A stretch of DNA of 64,000 nt from Nematopogon swammerdamellus (Eukaryota > Arthropoda > Insecta > Lepidoptera > Adelidae). Each line of letters starts with the position of its first letter. Position 1 is the stretch's first letter. The notes below the pieces were generated by a model, which worked only from the letters and a program-made list of their open reading frames with translations, was not told the DNA's origin and did not search any database. The DNA is taken from contig OX336336.1 of assembly GCA_946902875.1 (NCBI GenBank), positions 1,100,045 through 1,164,044 on the forward strand, read 5' to 3'. Positions 1 through 10,079 of this stretch are shown here, one piece after another. A program made the translations under genes and the position numbers.

Positions 1-305
1 AAACTTTTTGAAATTTGAATTTCAGTATGAAACAAACCAGTAAATTGTACCTATTGTAAAGTGTGTTAGAAGCTCTAGCTATGGGCACCTTTTAAGAACA
101 TTAAAATAAAATATATGTATGTACGCCTCTAATGGTTCATAACTCTATATACACCAACGGAAATATCTGGCAAACAAAAACGTTTGTCAGCGACGAGCCC
201 GCGCCCGCGCCCCGCGCATGTCTCAGCTACATCTTTCTAATTGGAGCTTGGCGGAAATGTAATTCTCGACTTGACTCACTCTCTTGAATTTCCTACTTAT
301 GAATG

Positions 306-308
<3 letters not shown>

Positions 309-383
<75 letters not shown>
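309..383. repeat. (CT)n microsatellite
   Basis: About 75 bases of almost pure CT dinucleotide. Simple-sequence repeat with no coding signal. Confidence 0.97.
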
Positions 384-388
<5 letters not shown>

Positions 389-472
389 TTCCGAGGATAT
401 TTCTTTTATTGTTGCCTCATCTACAATATTTATATACAGATCCGCTGCACTAGAAAGATATTTTATTTTTAA

Positions 473-840
473 CTAGCTTTTGCCCGCGGCTTCGGCCACG
501 TGAAATTCGTATTTAAAAAGAAGAAAGTAAGTAAGTAAGCCCGCTACCGTACCTTTATTTCGGAACAATTCGGTTTGCATGAGAGCCACATCTTAGCGTA
601 ACCGGAACATAATTTTATTTATCCTATCCTGTGTCTCGTATAGGCAAATGTGCTTGTACGAAGTTTCATCGAATTCAGATGATAGGTTTAAGAGTTATGG
701 ATGAACATACATACAGAAAATATTTCGAAAAATCGTCAATTTAGTTTTAGTATCGTAAGTAGAGTCTACAAACGCATAGTATCTCATAAAACAAAGTAAC
801 TGACACCATGACCACCCCCCCTTACAGATTTATTATTAGT
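473..840 (-). mobile_element. Helitron-like non-autonomous element (Lep1-type)
   Basis: Read on the minus strand it starts near ACTAATAATAAATCTGTAAG and ends with a GC hairpin (AAGCCGCGGGCAAAAG) and CTAG followed by T. A 3' hairpin plus CTRR-T is the Helitron signature; assignment to the lepidopteran Lep1-type group is from memory. It has no coding capacity. Related copies lie at 3393-4278, 46687-47015, 50700-50937 and 51345-51483, so the boundaries come from comparison within the window. Confidence 0.7.
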
Positions 841-2215
841 AAATTTCTACGTATGTTACACAGGAATTTACCGGTCCAAGTAATTCATGACATTATTGGC
901 AAACTCCGGAACTGATGAGGTAAATATGACCAACTCCGGAAGCTGTGTCGTCAACTTATTCAGCAGCGTCGAGTCACAGTCACGACACGACTAACTGGTG
1001 ACTGGCGGCGTAGCAAGTTTGTTTGCGACTTCGGGCACTACAAACAGTGGATGATACCTCTGTAGGAATGAGATCTGTATTGCAGAGAAATTAATGTAGG
1101 CAAAACATACAATTTTGCACGTATCGATGTTATTTACTGTCTTTAAGAAAACTAAAATTAAATAAAAAAAACAATACCGACTAGAAGTTTAGTTTCCGGG
1201 CTTATTTCATATCTGAATGGACATTGGACAAGTATGTGTGTATATTTATTTGTATATTATGTTTTATATATTTAGTAATTCATATTTTTTTCATATAAGT
1301 AAGTACAGCGTTTATTTAACTAGTATGTACACACACGTATTATTAATAGGTATTTCTTATTATTAATTATTTCATCTTAAATTTTCACTTAAGGGGGGGA
1401 TTTTTGAACGATTTTACCACTTTTCAACCACATATTTTTAAGGGAATTTATAAGATTAAATTAAAAATAATCTATTCAAATTATACCTTGAATCTTTCCC
1501 TAACTATAGACATATAAATTATAGTTAAATCACTTGAAATATGGTTATGGTTAGGGATATACTTCTTTCTATCTATCTCTTAGTACACATACCTTGTGAA
1601 GGTCGCGCGTACACTCACTGCCGTAAACTGAAAACAGAAAATATATGTTAATAATGTAATTTACATGTAAGAGTTGAACCGAGCACGCAATTTGCAGGAA
1701 GCCCCTTACTCCGCCACCGCCGCGCCGGGACAGCGACGCCAGAGTTACTAGATGAGATATTATGTGGACAGCGATTGGAGCTATCTGCGATGGTTTTACT
1801 GCGAGTTGTGTCATGAATATAAACTCCAGTGTAGCGTATCACATATTTATTCATTTGTCTCGGTTTATCAATTCTACAAACGATATCTAGTATAATGCGC
1901 GGGGCGGATCATGGCGTGTCGCCGCCGCAGCGGTTCGTCGGTGTTCTCCCTCGCACCCGCACCGTACTTGTATAGTGTATTCGCGTGGCGGGTCGCCCGC
2001 TGCGGCAACGACACGCCGAGATCCGTCCCGCGTAGTCTACACTATTCTCTTCTTCCTCGATCCGTCCACACGACCGCCTGCCAGCCAACCCGCAGCAATC
2101 CTCCCTCTCTGCTCTCCTTCACTCTTCGCTCCCCACTTCTGCATCCTCTCTTTTTATTGGTGTTCATTACACTTCACAAATTCAAACCAACCAATTAGGA
2201 GCGACCATGAGTATT
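841..2215. other. No recognised gene; AT-rich with one CpG-rich patch
   Basis: Mostly AT-rich DNA. A GC-rich patch at about 1690-2040 (many CG dinucleotides) carries two overlapping arginine-rich open frames of about 80-95 codons starting near 1911 and 1975. They look like GC-driven chance frames with no recognisable domain. The patch could be a promoter or CpG island; nothing in the sequence decides it. Confidence 0.5.
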
Positions 2216-2218
2216 GAC

Positions 2219-2690
2219 TTTTTAACCGACTTCAAAAAAGGAGGAGGTTCTATGTTTGGCTGTATGTATTTTTTTTTTATATAATATGTTCAGCAATATC
2301 TTCCCCAATTGTGAACCGATTTCGATGATTCTTTTTGTGGTTCGGTTCAGTCTAGCTCCAAGGTGGTCCCATTTTTTTTGGTCAAGATCGGATTGGAAAG
2401 CGAGGCGGAATCGCGAGGCCGAAGGCCGAGCGATTCCGCCGAGTACATTAATAGCAAATAAAAATTACTAAAAAAACTGTGAAATAAAAAACTATTTAAA
2501 AAAATATTAAAACCGCCTTCAAAAATGTATGAAATAAAAAAATAAAAATTGAACCCTAGAGTTGAAGGCGGTGGTGCTAAAGCAAGCAAAAATAACCGAC
2601 CGCCTTCAACTCTAGGGTTCGATTTTTATTTTTTTATTTCATACATTTTTGAAGGCGGCTTTTATATTTTTTTAAATAGTTTTTTGTTAC
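2219..2690 (+). mobile_element. CCGACTTC-family foldback element
   Basis: Starts TTTTTAA then CCGACTTCAAAAAAGGAGG. It carries a perfect GC hairpin at 2401-2443 (arms GGCGGAATCGC / GCGATTCCGCC around GGCCGAAGGCC), then a long palindrome (2487-2688) with arms containing CCGCCTTCAAAAATGTATG and CCCTAGAGTTGAAGGCGG. No protein is encoded. Same family as 34855, 36478, 39595, 40437, 43554, 62117 and 63101. I could not assign it to a known class. Confidence 0.75.
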
Positions 2691-2757
2691 TAAAGTACCG
2701 CCTTTGTTACTTAAGTTATATTAAAATTAAAACTTATACGAATCATGCATGACAGTT

Positions 2758-2890
2758 GGATGAATTGTATTGTATTGTATTGTTTATTGATAATTCATCA
2801 GTCAGTTAGACTGCGCTCGAACTTGTCACAATTAGTTCTATCCGGTTTGATTACACCCACGACGAAGAACCAGCAAGAAACTTCGCAGGG
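2758..2890 (-). mobile_element. 3' tail of a non-LTR retrotransposon
   Basis: On the minus strand the segment ends AATAAACAATACAATAC with an (ACAAT)n tail, preceded by a conserved stretch including CCCTGCGAAGTTTC and GTTCTTC. The same end recurs at 13067, 34430, 53130, 54290 and 61483, always cut off at about 130 bp. A shared microsatellite 3' end with loss of the 5' part is the pattern of 5'-truncated LINEs or SINEs that use a LINE tail. Confidence 0.6.
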
Positions 2891-2917
2891 TATTTTTTTT
2901 CATACCTACCTACCTTT

Positions 2918-3124
2918 TTTTTGTGCTACCAACCCGGGCGGATTAAAACCCTACCATCTAGTAAGTTAAGAAGGGATGAGACCTATAGTTGTGTGTGGAA
3001 TTCGAACCACAGACAGCCTCCAACGGTCGAGCGGTCACCCATCCATCCACTGACCGCGCCCAGGTGTGCTTATTATCCGACCGACAGTCGACCGACCGCA
3101 CCACTGAGCTACCGAGGCTGGCAG
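2918..3124 (-). mobile_element. SINE with 5S rRNA-like and tRNA-like head (partial)
   Basis: The minus strand reads CCTCGGTAGCTCAGTGGTGC (tRNA A-box-like), then a 5S-like block ending GGATGGGTGACCGCTCG, then the body. It stops at the GGTTGGTA stretch, so the 3' half of the element is missing. Other copies: 12640, 16305, 21815, 22757, 37000, 44053 and 59105. Confidence 0.65.
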
Positions 3125-3270
3125 CTTCGTGCCTTATTTGCTGCTTGATAGTTATCTTCCCCTAATACATTGCTAAACGTGGTGGTCAGTGTTGTGCTGT
3201 AATTTACAAGCATACTTGCAGCACAACACCGATTACACTGCTTACCCCGATTGTCGGCATACAGCGTGTG
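3125..3270. repeat. Short interspersed repeat with GTGTTGTGCTG inverted pair
   Basis: Contains GTGTTGTGCTG and its inverse CAGCACAACAC about 20 bases apart, then CCGATTGTCGG and CATACAGCGTG. A diverged relative lies at 26990-27090. Class unknown. Confidence 0.45.
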
Positions 3271-3392
3271 GTATGTATACGTATGCATAAAAGAAGAGAG
3301 ACGGAGCATGAAAAAAACAATTTAAGTTAAGTTTTTTATAAAACGAACTAATGTAAGCAAAATAATCTATTCAATCACATCTGAAATCAATA

Positions 3393-3790
3393 TCAATACT
3401 AATAATAAATCTGTAAGGGATGGTCATGGAGTAAGTTACTTTGTTTTATGAGATATTGCGTTTGTAGACTCTATGTATGATATTAAAACTAAATTGACGA
3501 TTTTTAGAAAAAAATTCTGTATATGTATATGTATGTATGTATGTAAACTCCTCCATAACTCTTAAACCGATCATCCGAATTTGATTAAACTTAGTACAAA
3601 CACATATAACTATACGTGACACAGGATAGGCTAAATAAAATTTTGTTCCGGTTACGCTAAGATGTAGCTCTCATACAAACCGAATTGTTCCGCGCGCCGA
3701 AATAAAGGTACGGTTACGGGCTTACTTACTGTCTTCTTTTTAACCCCCGACGAAAAAAACGGAGGGGTGTTATAAGTTTGACGTGTGTGT

Positions 3791-3829
<39 letters not shown>

Positions 3830-4278
3830 TGTCTGTGGCATCGTAGCTCCCAAACGGATGGACCGATTTGGATGCGGTTTTTTTTATTAGGAAGCCTGTT
3901 TAATCGGGATGGTTCTTAGCTATGTTTGTAATCAAGTAATTAAGTAATAAAAAAAATAATTATCTTAAAAAGTGGACCGATTTGCATGCGGTTTTTTTTA
4001 AAAAGCTTGAAATAAAAGTTAAATTACAAATTTAAAAAACCCCCGACTCTTAAAAAGTCAAAAATAATTTCCGTTTACTTACTTAAAGGAGTCGGGGGAC
4101 CGCTAAGTAAATTAAATATAAAGACTCAAAAGTTGCGCGGGAATTTACTTAGCGGTCTACCGACTCCTTTAAGTAAGTAAACGGAAATTATTTTTGACTT
4201 TTTAAGAGTCGGGGGTTTTTTAAATTTGTAATTTTTAAATACGAATTTCACGCGAGCGAAGCCGCAGGCAAAAGCTAG
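3393..4278 (+). mobile_element. Helitron-like element split by a nested insertion
   Basis: 5' end TCAATACTAATAATAAATC at 3393; 3' end AAGCCGCAGGCAAAAGCTAG at 4278, followed by T. Removing the 488-bp insertion (3744-4231) and one TTTTTAA copy restores an element of about 390 bp like the copy at 46687. Non-coding. Confidence 0.8.
3744..4231 (+). mobile_element. CCCCCGAC-family foldback element inserted in a Helitron
   Basis: Begins CCCCCGACGAAAAAAACGG, carries a GT microsatellite (about 3783-3830), a CCGATTTGGATGCGG block, then a palindrome at about 4035-4225 whose arms contain AAAAAGTCAAAAATAATTTC and AGGAGTCGGGGG. It is flanked by TTTTTAA at 3737-3743 and 4232-4238, a 7-bp target duplication. 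Its layout (head block, then a palindrome) parallels the CCGACTTC family. Other pieces lie at 15760, 26198 and 63717. Confidence 0.8.
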
Positions 4279-4519
4279 TATTAAATAATATTATTCGAAG
4301 ATTTCTATTTCAGCGAAATTATTTCGGAATGGGTGCGTCGTCGGAAGCGCAGCGCGCGGGCGGCGATGCGTCGAATTCCATCATAGATTTAAATTATGAT
4401 CTTCACTCTACCGAAAGTACCTATTTCATACAGTCATATACTTTCGTCTCTATTTTCTACTGAGTAAAATTTTCAGAGTGTTAAAGCTCGTCCGATGCAC
4501 GACGTCGCGCGCTCCGGAC

Positions 4520-5036
4520 CTAGGGTTGCCAACTCTTCGTGTCGGTAATCCGGGAGACTGGAAATTTGCTTTGAAAAAATACAGGAAAAATAAGTAGATC
4601 CAACATATTTTGGCGGTTCGAACTCGTGCCATCATAAGTTCCCGACCTTATGCTCGGCGGCTATTTCCCTCTCTTTTTAACAATGCCCGTTTTTTAAACA
4701 TTTTATGTTATTGTGAAGAAATTATACAACTTATACAAAATCTGAGGCAGGCAAACTGTTCATTAATGTTTTTCAATAAAAAAAACAATTGCCAGTTCCT
4801 ATTGAACATACGCTTATAACATCAATGTATCATAATAAATTATTCAATATGGAGTGCTAAATGCAAGAACGTTGAATAGGTGTTCTTGGCTAAATGTATA
4901 GGTGGATAATGTCGACAGAAGAATGAAGCTATTATTTCCGGGAGTTCTTACTATCGTTCCGGGAGGCGGGAGATTATCAAAATTATACATGTGAATCCGG
5001 GAGAATCCCGGAATTCCGGGAGGATTGGCAAGCCTA
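4520..5036. mobile_element. hAT-type MITE with 8-bp target duplication
   Basis: Ends TAGGGTTGCCAA on the left and TTGGCAAGCCTA on the right, with subterminal CCGGGA-rich motifs on both sides. Perfect 8-bp direct duplication CTCCGGAC at 4512-4519 and 5037-5044. Eight-base duplications and TAGGG-type ends are the hAT hallmark. It is 517 bp long with no transposase, so it is non-autonomous. The short open frames inside it are not genes. Confidence 0.9.
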
Positions 5037-5044
5037 CTCCGGAC

Positions 5045-5439
5045 GCGTCAGAACCGGTACTCAGCGACGCGCGTCGCGCTGCCGTAGGAGATCTCTAAAA
5101 TGTCGCGTTGTCGTGTGTGTAAACAGTACGAATTCAAAAATAAAAGCCCACGTAATAGGCTGTTTACGTTAGCGAGCGGGCGGGCAGGCGCGGCGGCGCG
5201 GTGCGGCAATAGAATAAACCGCCTAAAGAGGCGGAAAGAAATACAAAGAATCACGAGACAGCGGACAAATCGGTGCTGGCTTCCCTCCGCCCTGTAGGCT
5301 GAAGAGTGGCGGACCTGCGCTTCATACGCGTACTTCCACATGTACATTTAACTAACTAATATACCTATTATCTAATATTATATTATCGCGTATTCGCGTA
5401 GATGTGACGGAGTAGTAAAACAGGAATTGATTAAGTTGA
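5045..5439. other. CpG-rich flank, no recognised gene
   Basis: Host sequence to the right of the MITE is rich in CG (5045-5300) and joins to the CpG-rich DNA before 4512, so the MITE sits inside what was one GC-rich island. Overlapping open frames of 65-99 codons occur on both strands; none resembles a known protein. Confidence 0.45.
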
Positions 5440-5489
5440 TTTTTAACCGACTTCAAAAGGGGACGTTATGATTTCGACACGTATGTATG
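5440..5489 (+). mobile_element. 5' fragment of a CCGACTTC-family element
   Basis: TTTTTAA then CCGACTTCAAAAGGGGACG, cut after about 50 bases by the TA-flanked transposon starting at 5492. The sequence after 9077 may be its continuation, but this family is too variable to prove it. Confidence 0.5.
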
Positions 5490-6334
5490 TAAAGCCTGAC
5501 CAGGAATATATGAGGGGCCGCCATATTGCGGAATTTCGTTGGAACGAATTTCTTACACTGGCCACAATGATGTTTGATTCTTGATAATCTGTTGTCAATG
5601 TCAAATTTTCATAATCTCGTGATATTATGTTTTTGCGTTAAACTATAAAATAACCAAAGACATTAAACCCACCCTCTTCCATATAGACCGGACAACAAGA
5701 ACAAAATCGTAATCTACTACTTAGATCCTAGTGGTACAAAGTCGTTCAGTCTAGCGCCACCAGTCCGCATGTGAGGTCGTATTCGTGTGCTAGAGAAAGA
5801 AGAAAATCTAAGAAAATATGCCGAGTTGCGCATTGCGGTAATGCAAATCTCGATATAAAAATACGACTGAACATGTAATCAGTTTATTTTCATAAGTATT
5901 GTGTATATTTATTCAATATTTGAATATAATACATAATTTCCATAGATGATTCTAGAACAACGATCAACTATGCCATATTGAAACAATAAAAAGCGCCCTC
6001 TGTTATACAGTAGCTTTACTACTATTATAGTACGAGATCCCACAACAAATATTTTTGTCTCATAATATTACGTTCAAAACCGCAAAATCCATAACTTCGA
6101 TTGTTCTCAACCCGATACTAAATGTTTTTCGTGTAGCGTCTCCTGGCAGTATTTTTTAAAAATGGCAACCAATTTGAACGAACCGTGTCATAGTATTCCG
6201 TCTGATTTTCGGAATGTTGTTGAATTACCGATCTAAGATAACCAGAGCATGTTTTTCAGACGTCAGTAGCGGTGCGCGTACCAGACCATTACAAAAATAG
6301 GAAATGAGGCAAAAAAAATATTATTATACCTAAC

Positions 6335-6625
6335 CTAACCTAACGTATGAAATTGCCGTTTCATATAGAAAAAATCAAACAATTGTTTTCTGTTAACTTG
6401 TTCCTGCGCTTCAACTATGGCTTTCAATTCATCGTTATCGACTTTCGCCTCCGGTCGGCCACGGAGCTCATCATTGAGATGAAATTTTTCAGAACGGAAG
6501 CGATCAAACCAAACACCCACAGTGCGTTCCCTTGCGGTACCTGGTCCATACACGCCGATGATATTGCATGCCGTCTGTGCTGCGTTGGTGCCGTGATGGG
6601 ATTCATATTCGAGTTCGAGATTCAT
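6335..6625 (-). pseudogene. Mariner transposase N-terminal fragment
   Basis: A 96-codon open frame on the minus strand. Residues about 10-70 include HHGTNAAQTACNIIGVYG, then GTARERTV, WFDRFRS and RGRPEAKVDNDELKAIVEA. This is the N-terminal DNA-binding helix-turn-helix part of mariner-type transposases, recognised from the family pattern. In such elements it binds the terminal repeats and is followed by a DDD catalytic domain. That domain is absent: the frame ends in unrelated residues about 25 codons after the match. No mariner terminal repeats were identified next to it. It is a dead fragment inside the larger relic at 5492-9075. Confidence 0.8.
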
Positions 6626-6995
6626 TTCGAGTTTTCCAGGGTCACAGAACCAGCGATGTAAAAAAAAACCGAACGGTGGGAAAACAAACGAACAACAGAT
6701 TTTGAAGAAAGAATAATTTGCCTTTATAACAGAAAATATTTGAATCTGGAATTCCTACGCAAAAAAAAGTTTGCCACTTTCAAAGTGGTCAGTTTGTAGA
6801 AACGACAATTTCATAGGTAAGCACCTAATATTGTAGCTCAAACAGTCTCAAAATCATTTTTACAAGTGAATTGGGGTCAATCGATCAAAACGGAATAGTA
6901 AATAAAATTTAACGATTTTATCACTTATATGAAATCAACTATCATTTTGGTCGTTGGCTCTCGTCCTATTAGATAGAGATGTGATGAGAAGCACC

Positions 6996-8009
6996 TAGGG
7001 TTACCAGATGCAAAATTGAAAAAGGAGGACATTTGAAGCGGTGAATTCTATAAGGGCCCAATATGGCCAAAAACAGAAAATAAAAATTTTACCTGAGAGA
7101 GTAAAAACTTTATAACTTTGAAATGAAACAACAAACTTTTCTGTATTTTTTTTTATTATAACTAAACTATATTATGTAAGTATTACTGCAAAAATATACA
7201 TAAAAAAATTTAAGTGATTTTATGGACAAATTTTAAAAAAAATCATCGAATGGGCCCTTGTCGAACCCAACAAAATTTTTCACACTTTGTATTAACAAAA
7301 ACTTTCACAAAAGTACAACAAAACAATCAGCAAGAAACCTAACCTCGCACAGAACCACAATAACGGACTTTGACATTCAACTGATGCCACACTTCAACAT
7401 TGACATCTAACAGTTACAATCGCCTAAATCAAATTTGCGGTAAAAGGGCCCAATTATGTAATAGGTATTGGGCCCTTGTTTCACTCATAATTTATTTTGA
7501 TCTCTTTTCATACATCAAGGCGATTCGTTCTACCTTTAAAGAATACGAAAAAGAAAAAAAAGCATTTTCGTAAAAAAAACATATTGGGCCCTTATGGAAC
7601 TCACCGCTTCATTTACTCTGGAAAGGTTCGAATTAGAGAAATGTTATTAATAAAATAAAACTTATTTTAACTCTGCATTATATTTTCAGAACTACATATT
7701 TTTGACGATAACTGGTCACTTTTTTAGAAAATACGTACGTATAAAAGTTAGAGAATGTAACATTTGTACTGAGTAAAGATTATAACTTCTTTGTTCATTG
7801 TGCGCTAATAATGGAAAACTCTCGTTCAGTGTTTGCATTTTGCGATGAAATACAAAAATAAAACTGAGCGGGTGAATGCAACGCGGGGGGAACTTTGAAT
7901 AATTGGCTTAATTCAAATAAAGAGGACAAATTGAGGACGGAGGGAGGACGTTTCTAATTGATCCGAAAAGAGGACATGTCCTCGTTTGGGATACCATCTG
8001 GTAACCCTT
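6996..8009. mobile_element. hAT-type element with near-perfect 8-bp duplication
   Basis: Ends TAGGGTTACCAGATG and CATCTGGTAACCCTT, inverted matches over 14 of 15 bases, with GGAGGACAT-like motifs just inside. The flanks are GAAGCACC (6988-6995) and GATGCACC (8010-8017), 7 of 8 identical. It is interrupted by the element at 7035-7610; without it the host element is about 440 bp. Non-coding. Confidence 0.82.
7035..7610. mobile_element. Nested element with 28-bp terminal inverted repeats
   Basis: Left GAAGCGGTGAATTCTATAAG and right CATAAGGGCCCAATA-type arms pair as inverted repeats (2 mismatches over about 30 bases). CATTT or ATTT is duplicated at the junctions. GGGCCCAATA-like motifs recur inside at about 7252, 7446 and 7473, the last two forming a hairpin. 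AT-rich and non-coding. Family unknown. Confidence 0.75.
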
Positions 8010-8159
8010 GATGCACCTCTATTGGCGTCACCTATCGACCGATAGATGAGTTGTTTTTGCTATTCAAAGCTAGATGGCGTATTATAACCTTGAGCTCAAA
8101 ATATTTATATGGAAATATTGCCAATGTCCTCTCTATAACCCCTTTTAATCTCTTTGATA

Positions 8160-8440
8160 ATAACACTATAAAATGCCAAAAACTAGTCATAATAGGGAGC
8201 GGAATACTGTGTACAATGTTTTCAAGTATTTGCAAGACAAAAAAACGTGCAGGATGTGAAAGCATTCCTCTAAATGATGTAGTAAAGTTGGCTTCTGAAC
8301 TGATTTTTAGGTAAAACGTTATGTCATTGTAGTGAAATTGTCATGAATTGGCCGCCGTAATGTACAATTAGGTAATTATTTTTTGTTCTATCTAGGTGTA
8401 TCTCAAGCATCTATTTACCGAATAGCAACCAAAAGAGGGA
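8160..8440 (+). pseudogene. Degenerate transposase helix-turn-helix trace
   Basis: One frame reads RERNTVYNVFKYLQDKK, then after a frameshift near 8255 IPLNDVVKLASELIFR, then a GTAAAA donor-like site (8313). After an acceptor-like TCTATCTAG (about 8395) comes GVSQASIYRIATKRG. The spacing and the GVSxxxIxRI pattern resemble the N-terminal helix-turn-helix of IS630/Tc1-like transposases, which would fit the TA duplication of the surrounding element. The match is by eye and short. Stops and the frameshift make it non-functional. Confidence 0.4.
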
Positions 8441-8601
8441 CGTAAATAATATTCGTTCCGAACAAAAAACACTTTTTGACTTTACAGAATATGAAACGTC
8501 CGAATAAAAATAGCTTAGGTAAAGTTATTCTGAACTAGAATTTTTGACGTGATGACGTCACGTCTTATAAATTGATGAACACCGGCTGCACACACGAAAA
8601 A

Positions 8602-8627
8602 GTGTCACGTTCGATGGAACGTGACAC
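8602..8627. repeat. Perfect hairpin GTGTCACGTTC / GAACGTGACAC
   Basis: Eleven-base arms around a GATG loop, inside a wider imperfect stem (TGCACACA at about 8588 with TGTGTGCA at about 8638). A CRE-like palindrome TGACGTCA lies about 45 bases upstream. It could be the internal stem of a relic element; function unknown. Confidence 0.6.
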
Positions 8628-9077
8628 ATCTGAGCCTGTGTGTGCAAGCGAGAGCGCGTAACAAGCGATAGAGAGGCACAATCGGTATAGTCAAAGTTAC
8701 CATGGAAACGTCTTAAGAAGTAAAACTGTCAAGATCAGACAACAGAAGTTTATTGATGGTCAGTCACAAGATGATTAATCTTTCTACTGGAAATAGAATT
8801 ACTGATCTTTGCTCTATGTACTACGATTATTCCATGTCATCACGTAAAACTATCGTCTGTAAACCGACTTTAGAGACAACACATTTTTTTATTTAGAAGT
8901 TTAGTATTTCAGGAAGTTGAATTTATTATTTTTCTAATAATTTGAATAATTTGCTTCAGGACATATCTGCAGGTAAATCGACCAATTCAATATGTGCGTA
9001 CTATACTGAATGTTGCTATATAAATCTTAAAAGTGGCTCCATCTTGACAGCTCTCATATGTTCCTGGTCAGGCTTTA

Positions 9078-9269
9078 ATATCGTTGGAATTGCATAATAT
9101 TCGTATATGTTAGTTTATGTGGGCTTCTAAACAGGTGTGCCAAATTTCATAAGTGTATATAAATGTTGTATGTATGTTTGTATGTATGTTTGTCCACGCA
9201 TTACTCCGAAACTATTATTCGGATTGTAACCATTCGGTTCAGTCGTTTTCAAGATATGGGTTGTTAATT
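9078..9269. other. AT-rich flank of the TA-flanked transposon
   Basis: Contains TATGTTTG/TATGTATG runs and a GTCCACGCATTACTCCGAAAC block of the kind found in the middle of lepidopteran short repeats. No gene. Confidence 0.4.
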
Positions 9270-9572
9270 AACCGACTTCTTCAAAAACTGTTTTAAAAAA
9301 CATTACACCGACTTCAAAAACAACTAGAACTGAAAAGTGTTAAATAATATTTTGATTCATATTCGGACCCTTGAGTTGAAGGCGGTACAAAAGCACACCT
9401 GATAATGGACCACAAAAGGGGTCCAATTTATCAATTTTCAGGATTGCTTTTGTACCGCCTTCAACTCAAGGGTCCGAATATGAAACAAAAATATTATTTA
9501 ACACTTTTCATTTCTAGTTGTTTTTTGAAGTCAGTGTAATGTTTTTTAAAACAGTTTTTGAAGAAGTCGGTT
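9270..9572. mobile_element. Long palindromic (foldback) element, CCGACTTC type
   Basis: Starts ACCGACTTCTTCAAAAACTG and ends with its inverse CAGTTTTTGAAGAAGTCGGT. Arms of about 120 bases pair almost throughout, including TGAGTTGAAGGCGGTAC and its inverse, around a loop holding a second small inverted pair (GGACC...GGTCC). A diverged subfamily of the foldback elements seen elsewhere in the window. Non-coding. Confidence 0.8.
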
Positions 9573-9596
9573 CAATGTTTTTAAAACTTTTTTTTT

Positions 9597-9685
9597 TTAT
9601 TGAAAGCGCGACATATGGCTCCGAGCCACCAGGTGTCTAACGACGCCCATGGACATTCGGCCGTATGTGGGACTTGCCAGTGATA
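9597..9685 (+). repeat. Short interspersed repeat (GCGACATATGG family)
   Basis: Shares AAGCGCGACATATGGC, GTGTCTAACGACGCC and CATGGACATTCGG with 48249-48340. Two copies in the window; class unknown. Confidence 0.6.
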
Positions 9686-9689
9686 ATAA

Positions 9690-10078
9690 AGAGTAAACGA
9701 GAGAGTACTTTGTATCGCGGCTAGTCTATAGCGTCGGCTGGGGTAGGGTTTAAAATACATTTATCTCTAGGCCCGTGTGGCCAAGGGGTGCGCGCATCGC
9801 TTACACATATTCGAAGGAAGGGTTTTTTTTTTCAGACTCTAGGGTTGTCGTCTAATACTAGGTCAGCAGGGTTGCTTCGGTTGATGCCTGCTGACCAGAA
9901 TAGTTTTAGTTTGGAAAGGGCAGGGTCGTTTCAAGACACACGCGCACAGCAGGTGAGCCAACACGAAGCGAGTAATAGAGAGGAGTTCCTCTAAGCGAAC
10001 TGGGTACGTGTCACCACCAACTGTGAGCAGATGTACATCACACGAGTCAGTAAGCCTGGAGGCGCTATACATAGGAGG
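9690..10078. other. No recognised gene; possible degenerate tRNA-SINE head
   Basis: GTGTGGCCAAGGGGTGCGCG at about 9774 resembles a tRNA A-box head of the tRNA-derived SINE family but lacks the body. The rest is unassigned; two overlapping open frames of about 68 codons look like chance. Confidence 0.3.
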
Positions 10079-10079
10079 A

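Larger units (their letters stand above)
5492..9075. mobile_element. TA-flanked DNA transposon relic with terminal inverted repeats
   Basis: Left end AAGCCTGACCAGGAATATAT and right end CATATGTTCCTGGTCAGGCTT are inverted matches over about 22 bases. TA flanks both sides (5490-5491, 9076-9077), the target duplication expected of Tc1/mariner/IS630 transposons. Inside are a mariner fragment, a nested hAT-type element and a degenerate helix-turn-helix coding trace near the right end. No intact transposase remains. Confidence 0.75.

Noticed and set aside
1911..2217. Two Arg/Pro/Ser-rich frames of 80-95 codons
   Set aside because: CG-rich composition lowers stop frequency; no domain and no supporting context.
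6329..6343. CCTAACCTAACCTAA, three insect telomere-type units
   Set aside because: Too short to be a telomere or an interstitial telomeric array; likely chance. TTAGGTTAGG near 60095 is likewise too short.
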